Under the pieces are notes generated by a model. It was given only the letters and a program-made list of their open reading frames with translations, was not told where the DNA came from and made no database searches. Position numbers and translations under genes: made by a program. From NCBI GenBank assembly GCA_036389315.1, contig DASVQF010000032.1, forward strand, positions 62,001-126,000: DNA of 64,000 nt, in the 5' to 3' direction. This document shows positions 23,695-34,800 of the stretch, piece by piece. Numbering within the stretch: position 1 is the stretch's first letter; each line of letters starts with the position of its first letter. Origin of the DNA: DASQYE01 sp036389315. Lineage in GTDB: Bacteria > Acidobacteriota > Blastocatellia > Pyrinomonadales > Pyrinomonadaceae.

Positions 23695-26600
23695 ATGCAA
23701 CAGGAAGGCCGAAGCAGCAATCAAGAGAGAGAAGGGACAGCTTCTGCCAGCAGTCGAGGCCAAGCCTCGACGCCTGCTATTTCTCTGCCTAAGGGTGGCG
23801 GCGCAATTCGCGGGATGGGCGAGAAGTTCGGGGTCAATCCCGCAACCGGCACTGGATCACTGACGGTTCCACTGGCATCGAGTCCCGGACGCTCCGGGTT
23901 CGGCCCGCAACTTTCACTTTCGTATGACTCAGGTTCAGGCAACGGGCCGTTCGGTTTCGGGTGGAGCCTTTCGCTACCCACAATCACACGCAAGACGGAC
24001 AAGGGGCTGCCGCGTTACCTTGACAGTGAAGAGTCCGATGTTTTCATTGTCTCCGGTGCTGAGGATTTGGTCCCGATCCTGGACGGTGCGGGGAAGCGTT
24101 TCTTCCTTTCGCGCACGGTTCATCGTATCGCATACAGGATTCACCTCTACCGGCCACGCATCGAAGGATTATTCGCACGCATCGAGCGTTGGACGCGCGT
24201 GGACAACGGAGTTAGCCACTGGCGCACGATCACGCGCGACAATGTGACGACGATCTTCGGTTTCGACGAAAACAGCCGAATCGCCGACCCGCGCGATCCG
24301 CGCCGCATCTTTTCCTACCTCATCCATTTGACCTTCGATGATAAGGGCAACGCGACCCACTACCAATACGCCCCAGAGGATTCCCTGGGGGTGAATAAGT
24401 CGCGGGCGCACGAGGCGAACCGGACGGACGTTGGACGTAATACGCAGCGGTATCTGAAGTACATCCGTTATGGAAACTTCCAGCCCTTTTTTCCCGACTG
24501 GTTGCCAGATGGCGAGGAGACACCGCTCCCGGCAGGGTGGCATTTTAAGATCGTCTTCGATTACGGTGACCATCGGGCGGATGCGCCGATGCCGACGCCT
24601 GACCTCGCGATTGATCCTGCATGGCCTGTCCGCCCGGACCCGTTCTCGGCCTTCCGTGCCGGGTTTGAGGTGCGAACCTACCGTCGCTGCGAGCGCGTTC
24701 TGCTGTTCCACAACTTCCCGGATGAAGCTGAGGTGGGCGCGGACTGCCTTGTGCGCTCTACAGATTTCCGCTACTCCGATGAACTCACCCCGTCAGACCC
24801 GCGCAACCCTATCTATACCTTTATAGAGTCCATCACACAGGTGGGATATCGGCGAGCGGGCGCTCGCTACGAGCAGCGTTCGACGCCGCCCCTGGAGTTT
24901 TTCTACAGCCAGCCCGAAATCCATCCTGAGATTCTGACCTTCGACGATGCTGACAGCCGCGAGAACTTACCTGAAGGACTGGACGGAACGCGTTTTCAAT
25001 GGGTGGATTTGGACGGCGAGGGGCTGGCCGGGATTTTGACAGAGCAGGACGGGGGTTGGGGCTACAAGCGCAACCTCGGTCCGATTAATCAGGTCATGCT
25101 GCCGAGCGGAGAGCGTGTCGCTCGCGCCAGGTTTGGCCCGCTCGAACGGATTCCGTCCCTGCCCGTTCCCGCTAGTTTGGGCGGTGGGCAGCAACTCTTG
25201 GATTTGACCGGCGAAGGGCGGCTCGATCTAGTCGCCTTCGACGCAACAGTGCCCGGATTCTTCGCGCGGACGGCGGACGATGATTGGGAGACGCTCAAGA
25301 CTTTCAGTTCCCTGCCTCGCCTGAACTGGTCGGAGCCGAACCTGAAATTCGTAGACCTGACAGGCGACGGGCGCGCGGACGTGTTGATTACCGAGGAAGA
25401 CCTGTACACGTTCTACCCGTCGCTCGGCATTGACGGCTTTGGCGAGGCCGAACGGGTCTTTACGCCTTGGGATGAGGAGCGCGGGCCGCGTGTGGTCTTC
25501 GCTGACGGAACTCAAACCGTATCGCTGGCCGATATGTCCGGCGACGGGATGAGCGATATCGTCCGCGTCCGTAACGGCGAGGTCTGCTATTGGCCCAATC
25601 TCGGATACGGTCGCTTCGGGGCGAGGGTGGCGATGGACGACGCGCCACGCTTCGCTGATGAAGAGAGTTTCGATCCGCGCCGCATCCGCTTTGCAGACGT
25701 GGACGGCTCCGGGACAACAGACCTCTTGTATCTCGGCGACGATGGGGTGCAGGTCTGCTTCAACCGCTCCGGCAACTCGTGGGCTGAATCGCACCTGCTG
25801 GCGGTCTTCCCCGGCGCGGACAATCTGAGCGGGGTGCAGGTTGCCGATCTCCTGGGCAACGGCACGGCCTGCCTGATCTGGTCTTCGCCCTTACCAGCAG
25901 AGTCTTACGCGCCACTGCGCTACGTGGACTTGATGGGGTCACGAAAGCCGCATCTGATGGTGCGAGCGCGCAATAACCTGGGGGCGGAGACGCGGCTTTC
26001 GTATGCGCCCTCCACACGCTTCTACTTGGAGGACAAGAGAGACGGGAAGCCGTGGATCACTCGCCTCCCCTTTCCCGTTCACGTCGTCGAGCGGGTTGAA
26101 ATCTACGATTGGATTGGCCGCAGCCGCTTCGTCACGCGCTACGCGTATCATCATGGGTACTTCGACGGCGAAGAGCGCGAGTTTCGCGGCTTCGGTATGG
26201 TCGAGCAGTGGGACACGGAGACGCACCGTGACGATACGCTGTTCCCGGACGTGGAGACGATCAATGAGAACGCCGCATCGTTCGTCCCGCCGATGCTCAC
26301 GCGGACATGGTTCCACACCGGAGCTTTCGTCGAGGCCGGGACGGTCTCGCGGCAGTACGCTCATGAATACTGGGTCGAACCGGCTCTGCGTGGTGCTGCT
26401 CCCGCAGATGTCGCCGCGCGCGAAGCGATGCTCTTGCCCGACACCTTTCTCGAGCCCCCGCCCGCCCCGTTGCCACCACTCGACCCGGATGAAATGCGCG
26501 AGGCGTACCGCGCGTTGAAAGGCTCGCCTCTGCGCATCGAAATCTATTCCGAGGACGAGACGCTGCGCGCAGAGCACCCGTACACGGTCACGGAGCAGAA

Positions 26601-29600
26601 CTTCACCGTCCGGCGGTTACAGCCGCGCGGCCCGAACCGGCACGCGGTATTTCTGACGCACCCTCGCGAGTCGCTTTCCTACCAATACGAACGCCAGCCG
26701 AAGGATCCTCGCGTGACGCACGACATGACGTTAGAGGTGGACGAGTTCTGCAACGTCCGCCGCTCGGTTTCCGTCGGCTACGGTCGGCGCGCAGGCTATC
26801 CGGAACCGGAGCCGCATCTCTCCGGCGCGTTCCGCACGATGTTGGCCCACGACCAGACTCGCCTGCACGTCAGCGCGACCGAGCACATTTTCACCGATCC
26901 GGTAAACCGACCAGAGCAGCCCACACCGTTTGACTCCTACCGCGCACGGCTGTCCGCCGAGACGATCACAGCCGAACTGACGGGCATCGCGCCCGCCGCA
27001 GCCCTTTTCCGGTTCGACGAGATGGACGGCCATTTCACGACCCTCTGGGGCGGCGGCAACGACATTCCCTATGAGGACGTTTCAACGCCGGACATAGAAG
27101 GAGTGGGCGTGCCTGTCGGTCTGGGCCGCCGCATTGTTGAGCGCAGCCGGACACTTTACCGGAGCGACGATTTGACCATGCTGCTCCCTCTTCGTGTCAT
27201 CGGGTCGCAGGCCCTGCCGGGCGAAACGTACCGTCTGGCGCTGACGCCCGGCCTGATTACCCGCATCTTCGGCCCTGCTCGCGTGACAAACGCCATTCTG
27301 TTCGAGGGAGGCTACGTCCGCCCACCGGGAGAAGCGAACTGGTGGATACCTTCGGGCCGCGTCTTCTATTCGCCCGGCGACGCGGACGCCCCTGCGCAGG
27401 AGTTGGCCGAAGCCCGCGCCCATTTCTACCAGCCACGCCGCGCCGTCGACCCGTTCGGGGCTGTCAGCCGCGTGACGTTCGATGCCTTTGACCTGTTGCC
27501 GAGCGTTTCCACGGACGCCTTGGGCAATGTCACCTCCGCCGATAACGATTACCGCGTCCTCTCACCGTTTCGCACGACCGACCCGAACAACAACTGGACG
27601 GAAGTCGCGTTCGATTGTCTCGGCAGGGTCACGGGAACCGCCGTGAGCGGCAAGGCGGGCGAGGGCGATTCGCTTGCCGGCTTCGACGCCGACCTCTCAG
27701 AGGCCGAGATACAGGCCGTGCAGGTTGACCTGCTCGCCGCGCCCGGCGCGATTCTCGGCAACGCGACTTCGAGGATCATCTACGATCTGTTTGCCTACTT
27801 ACGTACGCGCGACCTGCCGACGCCTGAAGCTCCTCTGGTCTACACGCTGACCCGCGAGACGCATGTCTCTGATCTGGCTGACGGCGAGAGCACGCGCTTC
27901 GACCATCTCTTCACTTATTCGGACGGACTGGGGCGCGAGGCGCAGCGCAAAGCTCAGGCCGAGCCGGGGCCGCTTCCCGGCCACGGCGATAACGTCTCAC
28001 CTCGCTGGGTTGGAAGCGGCTGGACGATCTACAACAACAAGGGGAAGCCCGTCCGCAAGTATGAGCCGTTCTTTTCCGATACCCACCGCTTCGAGTTCGA
28101 CCGGCAGGCCGGGGTGAGTTCCGTCCTCTTCTATGACCCTGTGGATCGCGTTATCGCCACCGTCCGCCCGGACAATACGTTCGAGAAGACGAACTTCGAC
28201 GCCTGGCGGCAGGAAACATGGGATGCAAACGATACCGTGCTCATCAGCGACCCGCGCACAGACGCGGATGTCGGCGACTTCTTCCGTCGTCTATTCGGCA
28301 ATGCTCCCGGCGCTTTCGCGTCATGGCACGACCGGCGCATCGCGGGGACGTTGGGTGCAACCCCTGAGGAGCGGGCCGCAAATCAGGACGCTGCTCAGAA
28401 GGCAGCCGCCCACGCAGCAACGCCCGCCGTCAAACACACTGACTCACTCGGTCGAACGTGCCTGAGCGTCGAGGACAACGGCCTGGACAACGGTTTCCCG
28501 CAACGCTTCGCCACGCGCACAGCCTTGGATACAGAGAGCAAGCCTCTTTCCATTTTCGATGCAGCGGGGCGGCGCGTGATGGAGACGTGTCTGCGAGAGC
28601 CATTAGGAGGCGGCGGGTTCCGCTACGTCGCCGGCTTCGACGTTGCCGGCAATCCGCTCTATCGCAACGGTGCGGACGGCGGCGAGCGGCGAACGTTCCA
28701 TAACATCCTCGCCAGCCCGATGCGAACGTGGGATGCGCGCGGTTTCATCTTCCGCATCCGTTACGACGCCCTCCACCGTCCCATACATCGCTTCGTCGGT
28801 CGCGCCGGGTTCGGCGAGATCCTGATCGAGCGCTTCGTCTACGGCGAGAAGCACCCGGACGCCGGACGCAACTTGAAGGGGCGCGTCTTCCGCCACTACG
28901 ACGGTGCGGGCTTGGCCGGCAACGAGCGGTACGACTTCAAGGGAAACATGTTGGAGAGCGTGCGGCAGATTGCACGCCACCAACCGGCAACGCAGGCTGC
29001 GTCCTTCTACAACACAACGCCGGACTGGTCCGCGATTAACAACGTCGCTGACGACCCTGCCCTCGACATCGCTGCCCTGGATGCCGCCACGGCCCCGCTG
29101 CTCGTCGCCGCCGATAGCTTCATCGCGTCGGGCCGCTTCGATGCCATGAATCGCGCGATTCAGATCGTCACGCCGCACCGCGCGGGGGGCCGTCCTTCGG
29201 TGATTCAGCCGACCTACAATGATGCGAACCTGCTAGAGCGTGTAGATGTCTGGGTCCGGCAGGCTGCTTCTCCCGCCGCCCTGCTCGACCCGACCGACCC
29301 TATGACGCCTCCCGATGTTGCCGCCATCAGCAGCATCGCCTACAACGCGCGCGGGCAACGAGAGATGATCGCCCTCGGCAACGGCGTCATCACGACCTTC
29401 AGTCACGACGCGGAGACGTTCCGCCTGACAACGCTCACCACGACGCGCCCGCCCCCGTTTCCCGCCGACGCGCGCACCGTCCAGGCGCTCGCCTATCAAT
29501 ATGATCCGGTCGGGAATATCACGCGCCTCCGCGATACGGCAGACATTCAGAACGTTGTCTACTTCCGCAACCAGCGCGTCGAGCCGTCGGCGGACTACGG

Positions 29601-31701
29601 CTATGACGCGCTCTACCGTCTAAAGGCGGCCACCGGGCGCGAACATCTGGGCCAGACCGACAATGCCCTACCCCCCCCGCAGCAGGTGACAAACGACGAC
29701 TCGTTCCGCGCCAATCCGCTCGCGCGCGGTGACGGCAACGCGATGAGCAACTACACCGAGCGGTATGAATATGACCCGGCCGGCAACCTCACACACATGA
29801 TTCATGAGGTCGCCAGCGGCGGCTGGACGCGACACTACTCCTACGTCGAGCCGAGCCGGATTAGCCTGGCGGAAGTCGGCGACCGTCTCTCCGCTAACAG
29901 CCTGCCCGGCGACGGCGTCTTAGGCCCTTACACCGCCCGCTACGCTTACGATGAGCACGGCAACACGACCCGGATGCCGCACCTGCCGGTCATGACGTGG
30001 GACGAAATGGATCACCTGCAATCCACCACCCGGCAGAGCGCCAATGCAGTGATGCCAGAGACGACCTACTACGCTTACGACGCCGGTGGAGAGCGCCTCC
30101 GCAAAGTCACCTACGCTTCGACCCTGGCGGGCAACACGCCTCGCATCAAATCCGAGAGGCTCTATCTCGGCGTCTTTGAGATATACCGCGAGTACGATGG
30201 CGCGGGCGTCCTCACTAAAGAGCGTGAAACCCTTCACGTCACGGACGACCAGAAGCGCGTCGCCATCATCGAAACGCGCACCATTGGTCTGGACCCCGCC
30301 CCGCCACAACTCGTGCGCTATCAATTCAGCAACCATCTGGGCTCCGCAGCCCTGGAGTTGGACGACGCCGCGGCGGTCATCTCCTATGAGGAGTATTTTC
30401 CCTACGGTTCCACTTCCTACCAGGCGGTTCGCGACCAGACCGAGACCCCGAAGCGTTACCGCTACACCGGCAAAGAGCGCGACGAGGAGAACGACCTCTA
30501 TTACCACGGCGCGCGCTATTACGCCCCGTGGCTCGGACGGTGGACGGCATGTGATCCTATCGGCGCAGCAGACAACATCAACCTGTACGTCTATGTCCGA
30601 AACAACCCGATTGGTGCGAAAGATCCGACGGGGATGTTGTCGTGGTCACAGATAGGCATCATCACGGCGGTCGTCGCGGTCGCCGTCGTCGTCACGGTGG
30701 TGACGGCAGGTGCCGGGGGTGTGGCCGTTGCGGCGGCGTCGTCTGCTATTGGCGGCACCTCTCTCGGGGCCGGAGGCGCAGCCGCGGCCACCTTAGTCGG
30801 CACAGTTGCGGTTGGCGCGGGCAGTGGATATGCCAGCGCGCGGGCGGCGGATGCGACAGGACAGTTACTCACTAGAGGTAGCGTTGATGCGGCGCAAAAC
30901 CGGACTGCGGGTACTGCTGGACTGGCCGCAGGCGCAGTGACCTCGCTCATTCCAGGAGTGGCCCAAGCACGCAGCATCGTGACGGCAGCACGTTCAGCCA
31001 CAGCGGCGACCACCGCCGTCAACGCAACTAGAGCAGCAACGACTGCCGTCAACGCAACCAGATCGTCTTCCACTGCCGTACGCGCCGCGGTTGCTTCGAC
31101 GGCCACAGCTCCGGCGACCTCAACTGCTGTTGGTGCAACTACAGTCGGGGCACGCGCAGTTCGGGTCGGCGCGGTCGCTTTGCGCGGAGCCGGAAGAGGC
31201 GCTGTCGGTGGTGCTACGTACGAAACAACGCGCCAACATGCCAGTGGAGAACACGCCCAGCAGGGCGGATTCGACACTAGCCGGATTCTCACCTCTACCT
31301 ACGCCGGAGCTGGTCTCGGTGCGGGCACAAGTTTGCTGGGTGCGGCTGCTTTGCGCCCCAATTGGTGGGGACGGGGAGCAGAGAATGATGCTAATTGGCT
31401 GGGACTCGGTGTCAGAGGTCAGGTGTTGTACGAGCTTGGGTCTATGGCGAGAACAAGGGCGGCGTTCGACAGTGTCGCACATTTGACTCCGGTCGAGCGA
31501 GGCGCGCAGGCATTATCACAAGCAGTAGGGGGAGCCCCCGGCGCGTTAGTTCCCAGATTCGGCCAACTACCGTCAATCTGGGCATCAGGCCCTACTCCCG
31601 CGTTACGTATCTTCGGTGCTCAGGGCATAGACGCCGCCACCAGAATCGCGCCCGCTGTGTCATCGCCGCAGTTAACGGGGAGTACCGCAGCGAGCCGTTA
31701 A
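23695..31701 (+). CDS. Tc (ABC) toxin TcB-TcC fusion protein
   Basis: 2668 aa. Order: a SpvB-type N-terminal region (about 40-320; GVNPATGTGSLTVPL, GPFGFGWSLSLP); FG-GAP/propeller repeats (DLTGDGRADVL, DMSGDGMSDIV; about 430-740), which in TcB gate the shell; TcdB middle regions; YD/RHS repeats (about 1370-2200); and the RHS core (YRYTGKERDEENDLYYHGAR to NPIGAKDPTG, 2253-2312), where TcC autocleaves. The last 356 residues are the variable effector tail: Ala/Gly/Thr-rich with hydrophobic segments and no toxin fold I know. In Photorhabdus, TcB and TcC form a hollow cocoon that holds the cleaved tail until TcA injects it. Here B and C are one polypeptide. There is no signal peptide. The ribosome site is weak. 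Confidence 0.9.
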   Translation: MQQEGRSSNQEREGTASASSRGQASTPAISLPKGGGAIRGMGEKFGVNPATGTGSLTVPLASSPGRSGFGPQLSLSYDSGSGNGPFGFGWSLSLPTITRKTDKGLPRYLDSEESDVFIVSGAEDLVPILDGAGKRFFLSRTVHRIAYRIHLYRPRIEGLFARIERWTRVDNGVSHWRTITRDNVTTIFGFDENSRIADPRDPRRIFSYLIHLTFDDKGNATHYQYAPEDSLGVNKSRAHEANRTDVGRNTQRYLKYIRYGNFQPFFPDWLPDGEETPLPAGWHFKIVFDYGDHRADAPMPTPDLAIDPAWPVRPDPFSAFRAGFEVRTYRRCERVLLFHNFPDEAEVGADCLVRSTDFRYSDELTPSDPRNPIYTFIESITQVGYRRAGARYEQRSTPPLEFFYSQPEIHPEILTFDDADSRENLPEGLDGTRFQWVDLDGEGLAGILTEQDGGWGYKRNLGPINQVMLPSGERVARARFGPLERIPSLPVPASLGGGQQLLDLTGEGRLDLVAFDATVPGFFARTADDDWETLKTFSSLPRLNWSEPNLKFVDLTGDGRADVLITEEDLYTFYPSLGIDGFGEAERVFTPWDEERGPRVVFADGTQTVSLADMSGDGMSDIVRVRNGEVCYWPNLGYGRFGARVAMDDAPRFADEESFDPRRIRFADVDGSGTTDLLYLGDDGVQVCFNRSGNSWAESHLLAVFPGADNLSGVQVADLLGNGTACLIWSSPLPAESYAPLRYVDLMGSRKPHLMVRARNNLGAETRLSYAPSTRFYLEDKRDGKPWITRLPFPVHVVERVEIYDWIGRSRFVTRYAYHHGYFDGEEREFRGFGMVEQWDTETHRDDTLFPDVETINENAASFVPPMLTRTWFHTGAFVEAGTVSRQYAHEYWVEPALRGAAPADVAAREAMLLPDTFLEPPPAPLPPLDPDEMREAYRALKGSPLRIEIYSEDETLRAEHPYTVTEQNFTVRRLQPRGPNRHAVFLTHPRESLSYQYERQPKDPRVTHDMTLEVDEFCNVRRSVSVGYGRRAGYPEPEPHLSGAFRTMLAHDQTRLHVSATEHIFTDPVNRPEQPTPFDSYRARLSAETITAELTGIAPAAALFRFDEMDGHFTTLWGGGNDIPYEDVSTPDIEGVGVPVGLGRRIVERSRTLYRSDDLTMLLPLRVIGSQALPGETYRLALTPGLITRIFGPARVTNAILFEGGYVRPPGEANWWIPSGRVFYSPGDADAPAQELAEARAHFYQPRRAVDPFGAVSRVTFDAFDLLPSVSTDALGNVTSADNDYRVLSPFRTTDPNNNWTEVAFDCLGRVTGTAVSGKAGEGDSLAGFDADLSEAEIQAVQVDLLAAPGAILGNATSRIIYDLFAYLRTRDLPTPEAPLVYTLTRETHVSDLADGESTRFDHLFTYSDGLGREAQRKAQAEPGPLPGHGDNVSPRWVGSGWTIYNNKGKPVRKYEPFFSDTHRFEFDRQAGVSSVLFYDPVDRVIATVRPDNTFEKTNFDAWRQETWDANDTVLISDPRTDADVGDFFRRLFGNAPGAFASWHDRRIAGTLGATPEERAANQDAAQKAAAHAATPAVKHTDSLGRTCLSVEDNGLDNGFPQRFATRTALDTESKPLSIFDAAGRRVMETCLREPLGGGGFRYVAGFDVAGNPLYRNGADGGERRTFHNILASPMRTWDARGFIFRIRYDALHRPIHRFVGRAGFGEILIERFVYGEKHPDAGRNLKGRVFRHYDGAGLAGNERYDFKGNMLESVRQIARHQPATQAASFYNTTPDWSAINNVADDPALDIAALDAATAPLLVAADSFIASGRFDAMNRAIQIVTPHRAGGRPSVIQPTYNDANLLERVDVWVRQAASPAALLDPTDPMTPPDVAAISSIAYNARGQREMIALGNGVITTFSHDAETFRLTTLTTTRPPPFPADARTVQALAYQYDPVGNITRLRDTADIQNVVYFRNQRVEPSADYGYDALYRLKAATGREHLGQTDNALPPPQQVTNDDSFRANPLARGDGNAMSNYTERYEYDPAGNLTHMIHEVASGGWTRHYSYVEPSRISLAEVGDRLSANSLPGDGVLGPYTARYAYDEHGNTTRMPHLPVMTWDEMDHLQSTTRQSANAVMPETTYYAYDAGGERLRKVTYASTLAGNTPRIKSERLYLGVFEIYREYDGAGVLTKERETLHVTDDQKRVAIIETRTIGLDPAPPQLVRYQFSNHLGSAALELDDAAAVISYEEYFPYGSTSYQAVRDQTETPKRYRYTGKERDEENDLYYHGARYYAPWLGRWTACDPIGAADNINLYVYVRNNPIGAKDPTGMLSWSQIGIITAVVAVAVVVTVVTAGAGGVAVAAASSAIGGTSLGAGGAAAATLVGTVAVGAGSGYASARAADATGQLLTRGSVDAAQNRTAGTAGLAAGAVTSLIPGVAQARSIVTAARSATAATTAVNATRAATTAVNATRSSSTAVRAAVASTATAPATSTAVGATTVGARAVRVGAVALRGAGRGAVGGATYETTRQHASGEHAQQGGFDTSRILTSTYAGAGLGAGTSLLGAAALRPNWWGRGAENDANWLGLGVRGQVLYELGSMARTRAAFDSVAHLTPVERGAQALSQAVGGAPGALVPRFGQLPSIWASGPTPALRIFGAQGIDAATRIAPAVSSPQLTGSTAASR

Positions 31702-31822
31702 AGTAAGACGAAGGTCGGATCAAGGTTATGGTAAGGGATAGCACTTGCTGGTCTGAATCGGCACTAGACCGGCGACACTGCGATTTCATGCAACGAGGCA
31801 ATGTAAATAAGGAAGGACTGTC

Positions 31823-34800
31823 ATGAGGAAAGCGAATGACCAGACGTTTCAGATCAATGGCCGCGTGATAGACATTAAATCGCGTCGGGGCATCGCGGGC
31901 CTCCGCGTCGAGGCATGGGACAAAGACCTCCTTTTTGACGACCTCGTCGGCAGCGCTGTGACCGATACGGAAGGGCGTTTCCGCATTGAATTCTCCGGCT
32001 CGTATTTCCGCGAGCTGTTTTTCGACCGCAAGCCTGACCTGTTCTTCAAAGTCTTCTCGGGCGATAAGCTTATTAAGAGCACACAAGATTCCGTCCTGTG
32101 GAACGTGCGCGCTGGCCAGACTCCCGTCGAAATTGCCGTGCCGTGGGAAGACGACCGGATGGGAGACGACGGCCTCTACATCGTGGCGGGCACAGTCGTC
32201 AGCCCGGACAGCGCCGGGGTCGGAGGCTTGCGCGTCCAGGTCTTGGACAGAAATGTCGGGCGGGATGTGATGCTGGCGGAAACGTTCACTGACGAGCGGG
32301 GCCGCTACCGAGCCAGCTTCGAGGCATTGTCCGTGCGCGAGCGGAATAAAAAGCTGCCCGATTTGCAAGCGCGTGCTTATGTGGGGAATGAATTTCTCGC
32401 CGCGTCGGATGTCCGCTACAACGCGACCGAGCTAGTGACGCTGAACATTAGATTGCCCGCTCACTCCGTCGCGCTGCCGAGCGAGTATGAAACGCTGACG
32501 CGCGCTCTGTCACAATACTACGACGGACGGTTGAGCGACCTCAAGGAGACGAACGACCGGCAGGACATCACTTACCTGGCCAATAAAACCGGATGGGACG
32601 CGCGCTCTGTCGCGCTCGCCGCGCTCGCAGATCAGTTCAGCCGCCAGAGCGCGGATGCATCGGGCTCGTCCGCCATCAAACCCGCCTTCTACTACGCCCT
32701 CTTCCGCGCCTCGCTTCCTGCCAACCCGGATACGCTCTATCAGGCAGATCCGAAAATGGTCGAACGCATCTGGAAGCAGGCCGTCGAACAGGGAGTGATT
32801 CCCAAAGCTCTGAGCCAGGAGATCGGCTCCGCTGTCGGGGCGTTCCAGCGCCTGAGCACGCAGAAACTGTTGACCGCCCCGTCGCTCGCGGGCGCATCCT
32901 CCTTAAAAGAGATGCTCGCCGCCTCGCGCCTCAATGAATCGCAGCAACAGAAGTTTGCCGAGCTATACACGGCGCACCGGACTGATTTGCCGAAATTCTG
33001 GGAGGCGGTCGAAGATGCGTTCGACGTTGACACGGCCAGGCAACTTCAGGTGGACGGGAAGCTGGGCTTTCTGACTATCAACAATGCCCCGCTGGTGCGG
33101 CAACTGCACAATGCCATAGGTGATAACGGCGTCAGAGACCCGGTTGAGCTGGCGCAAAAGGGCTACCATCGGGCAGCACAGTGGAGACAATTGCTGAATG
33201 ATAATGTTCCCGTGCCGAAGGAGATTCCCGGCGAGACGACGGAGGCGAAGCGGCGCAACTACGAGGAATATCTCGCGGCGCAGGTGCGCCTCAGTTACCC
33301 GACGGCCTCTGTCGCCGAAATGGTTAGAAGCGGCGACCTGGTCTTGGATGCCTCCGAACAGGTGCATACGTTTCTGACTAACCATCAGGGCAAGTTCGAG
33401 ATCGGAATGCAGCCGGTCGAGAGGTACATCGCCCAGGAACGGCTTGATGTTCCCACAGAGACGGTCGCGCAGGTCAAGCGCCTGCAAAGGGTCTATCAGA
33501 TCACCCCGAACGACGAGGCAACAGCCGGACTGCTGAGGAGCAACATAGACGCCGCCTCTCAGGTCGTACGCTATGAGAGGGAGACCTTCGTGCAGACTTT
33601 CGCGCAGGAAATGGGCGGACCGGAGATTGCCGAGCAGACCTACGATAAATCGCTCCAAGTGCACAACGTCGTCCTTAATATCGCCATCAGCTACCTGACC
33701 GCCAGAAACGGTATCGGACTCGGCGCACAACCGATGGGAACCCCGCCAGCAGGTCTCATCCCTGACGGGCAGATAATCCAACCAGCCCCGAAAGGCCCGG
33801 TTGCCGACGACGCAAGAGACCGGGCTGCCGCCAACGCGGACGACGTGATTGCCTACCCCACGCTTGAAGAGTTGTTCGGCGAAATGGACTTCTGCGCCTG
33901 TGACCACTGCCGCTCGATCCTGTCGCCCGCCGCTTACCTGGTTGACCTGCTGCTCTTTATTAACCAGCCTCCGACGGAGGCGGGCAAGTCAAATCCGCAG
34001 ACCGTCCTGCTGGAGAAACGACGCCCGGACATTCAACACCTCCCGCTGACCTGCGAGAACACAAATATAGCCCTGCCGTATATTGACGTGGTCAACGAGA
34101 CGCTGGAATACTTCGTCGCCAACAACGTCCAGAAACTCTCGCTGAAGGGATACGTCGGACATGACACGGACGGGGCTGCATCGGAAGACCTGCTGGCCAG
34201 CCCGCAGTTTGTCATGGACTCGGCCTACGCGACCTTGCGTGACGAACGCTTCCCGGCCCCGCTGCCGTTTCACCAGCCGCTGGAAACTCTGCGCCGTTAC
34301 TTCGACAAGTTTGAAGTTCCGCTAACGCTGGCGATGGAGCGGCTGCGCAAGAGCGACAATCTGGAGCGTGGCACAGACTCGTATGCGTGGCGCGATATTC
34401 TGCTGGAGGAGCTGCGCCTCTCGCGGGCGGAGCACGAAATTCTGACCGACTTCGCCGCCGTTCCCCTCTGGGAGATGTACGGCTTCGCCGACGGAACGGC
34501 GGACGACGATGTTATCGCCGACCTTTCTAACGCGAAGAAATTCACGCGGCGCGTTGCCATCACCTATGAAGACATCGCCGCTGTGCTCAAGACCCGCTTC
34601 GTCAATCCTAATAGCGACCTGATTCCGAAACTGCAACGCCTGGGTGTCCCGTTCGCCGCCCTCAAGGCGCTCAAGGACGGAACGATCACCGGAGCCGCGT
34701 TCGATGCCCTGCTGCCGACCGAGGCCCTTGCGCCCGATCCTGCCGAGTACGACGGCGATGGAATCAAGGCGTGGGTGAAAAAGCAGGAGAACTATGACCG

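Noticed and set aside
30591..31292. 233-codon frame opposite the TcC tail
   Set aside because: Low-complexity Ala/Thr/Val sequence on both strands; the plus frame is continuous with the RHS core.
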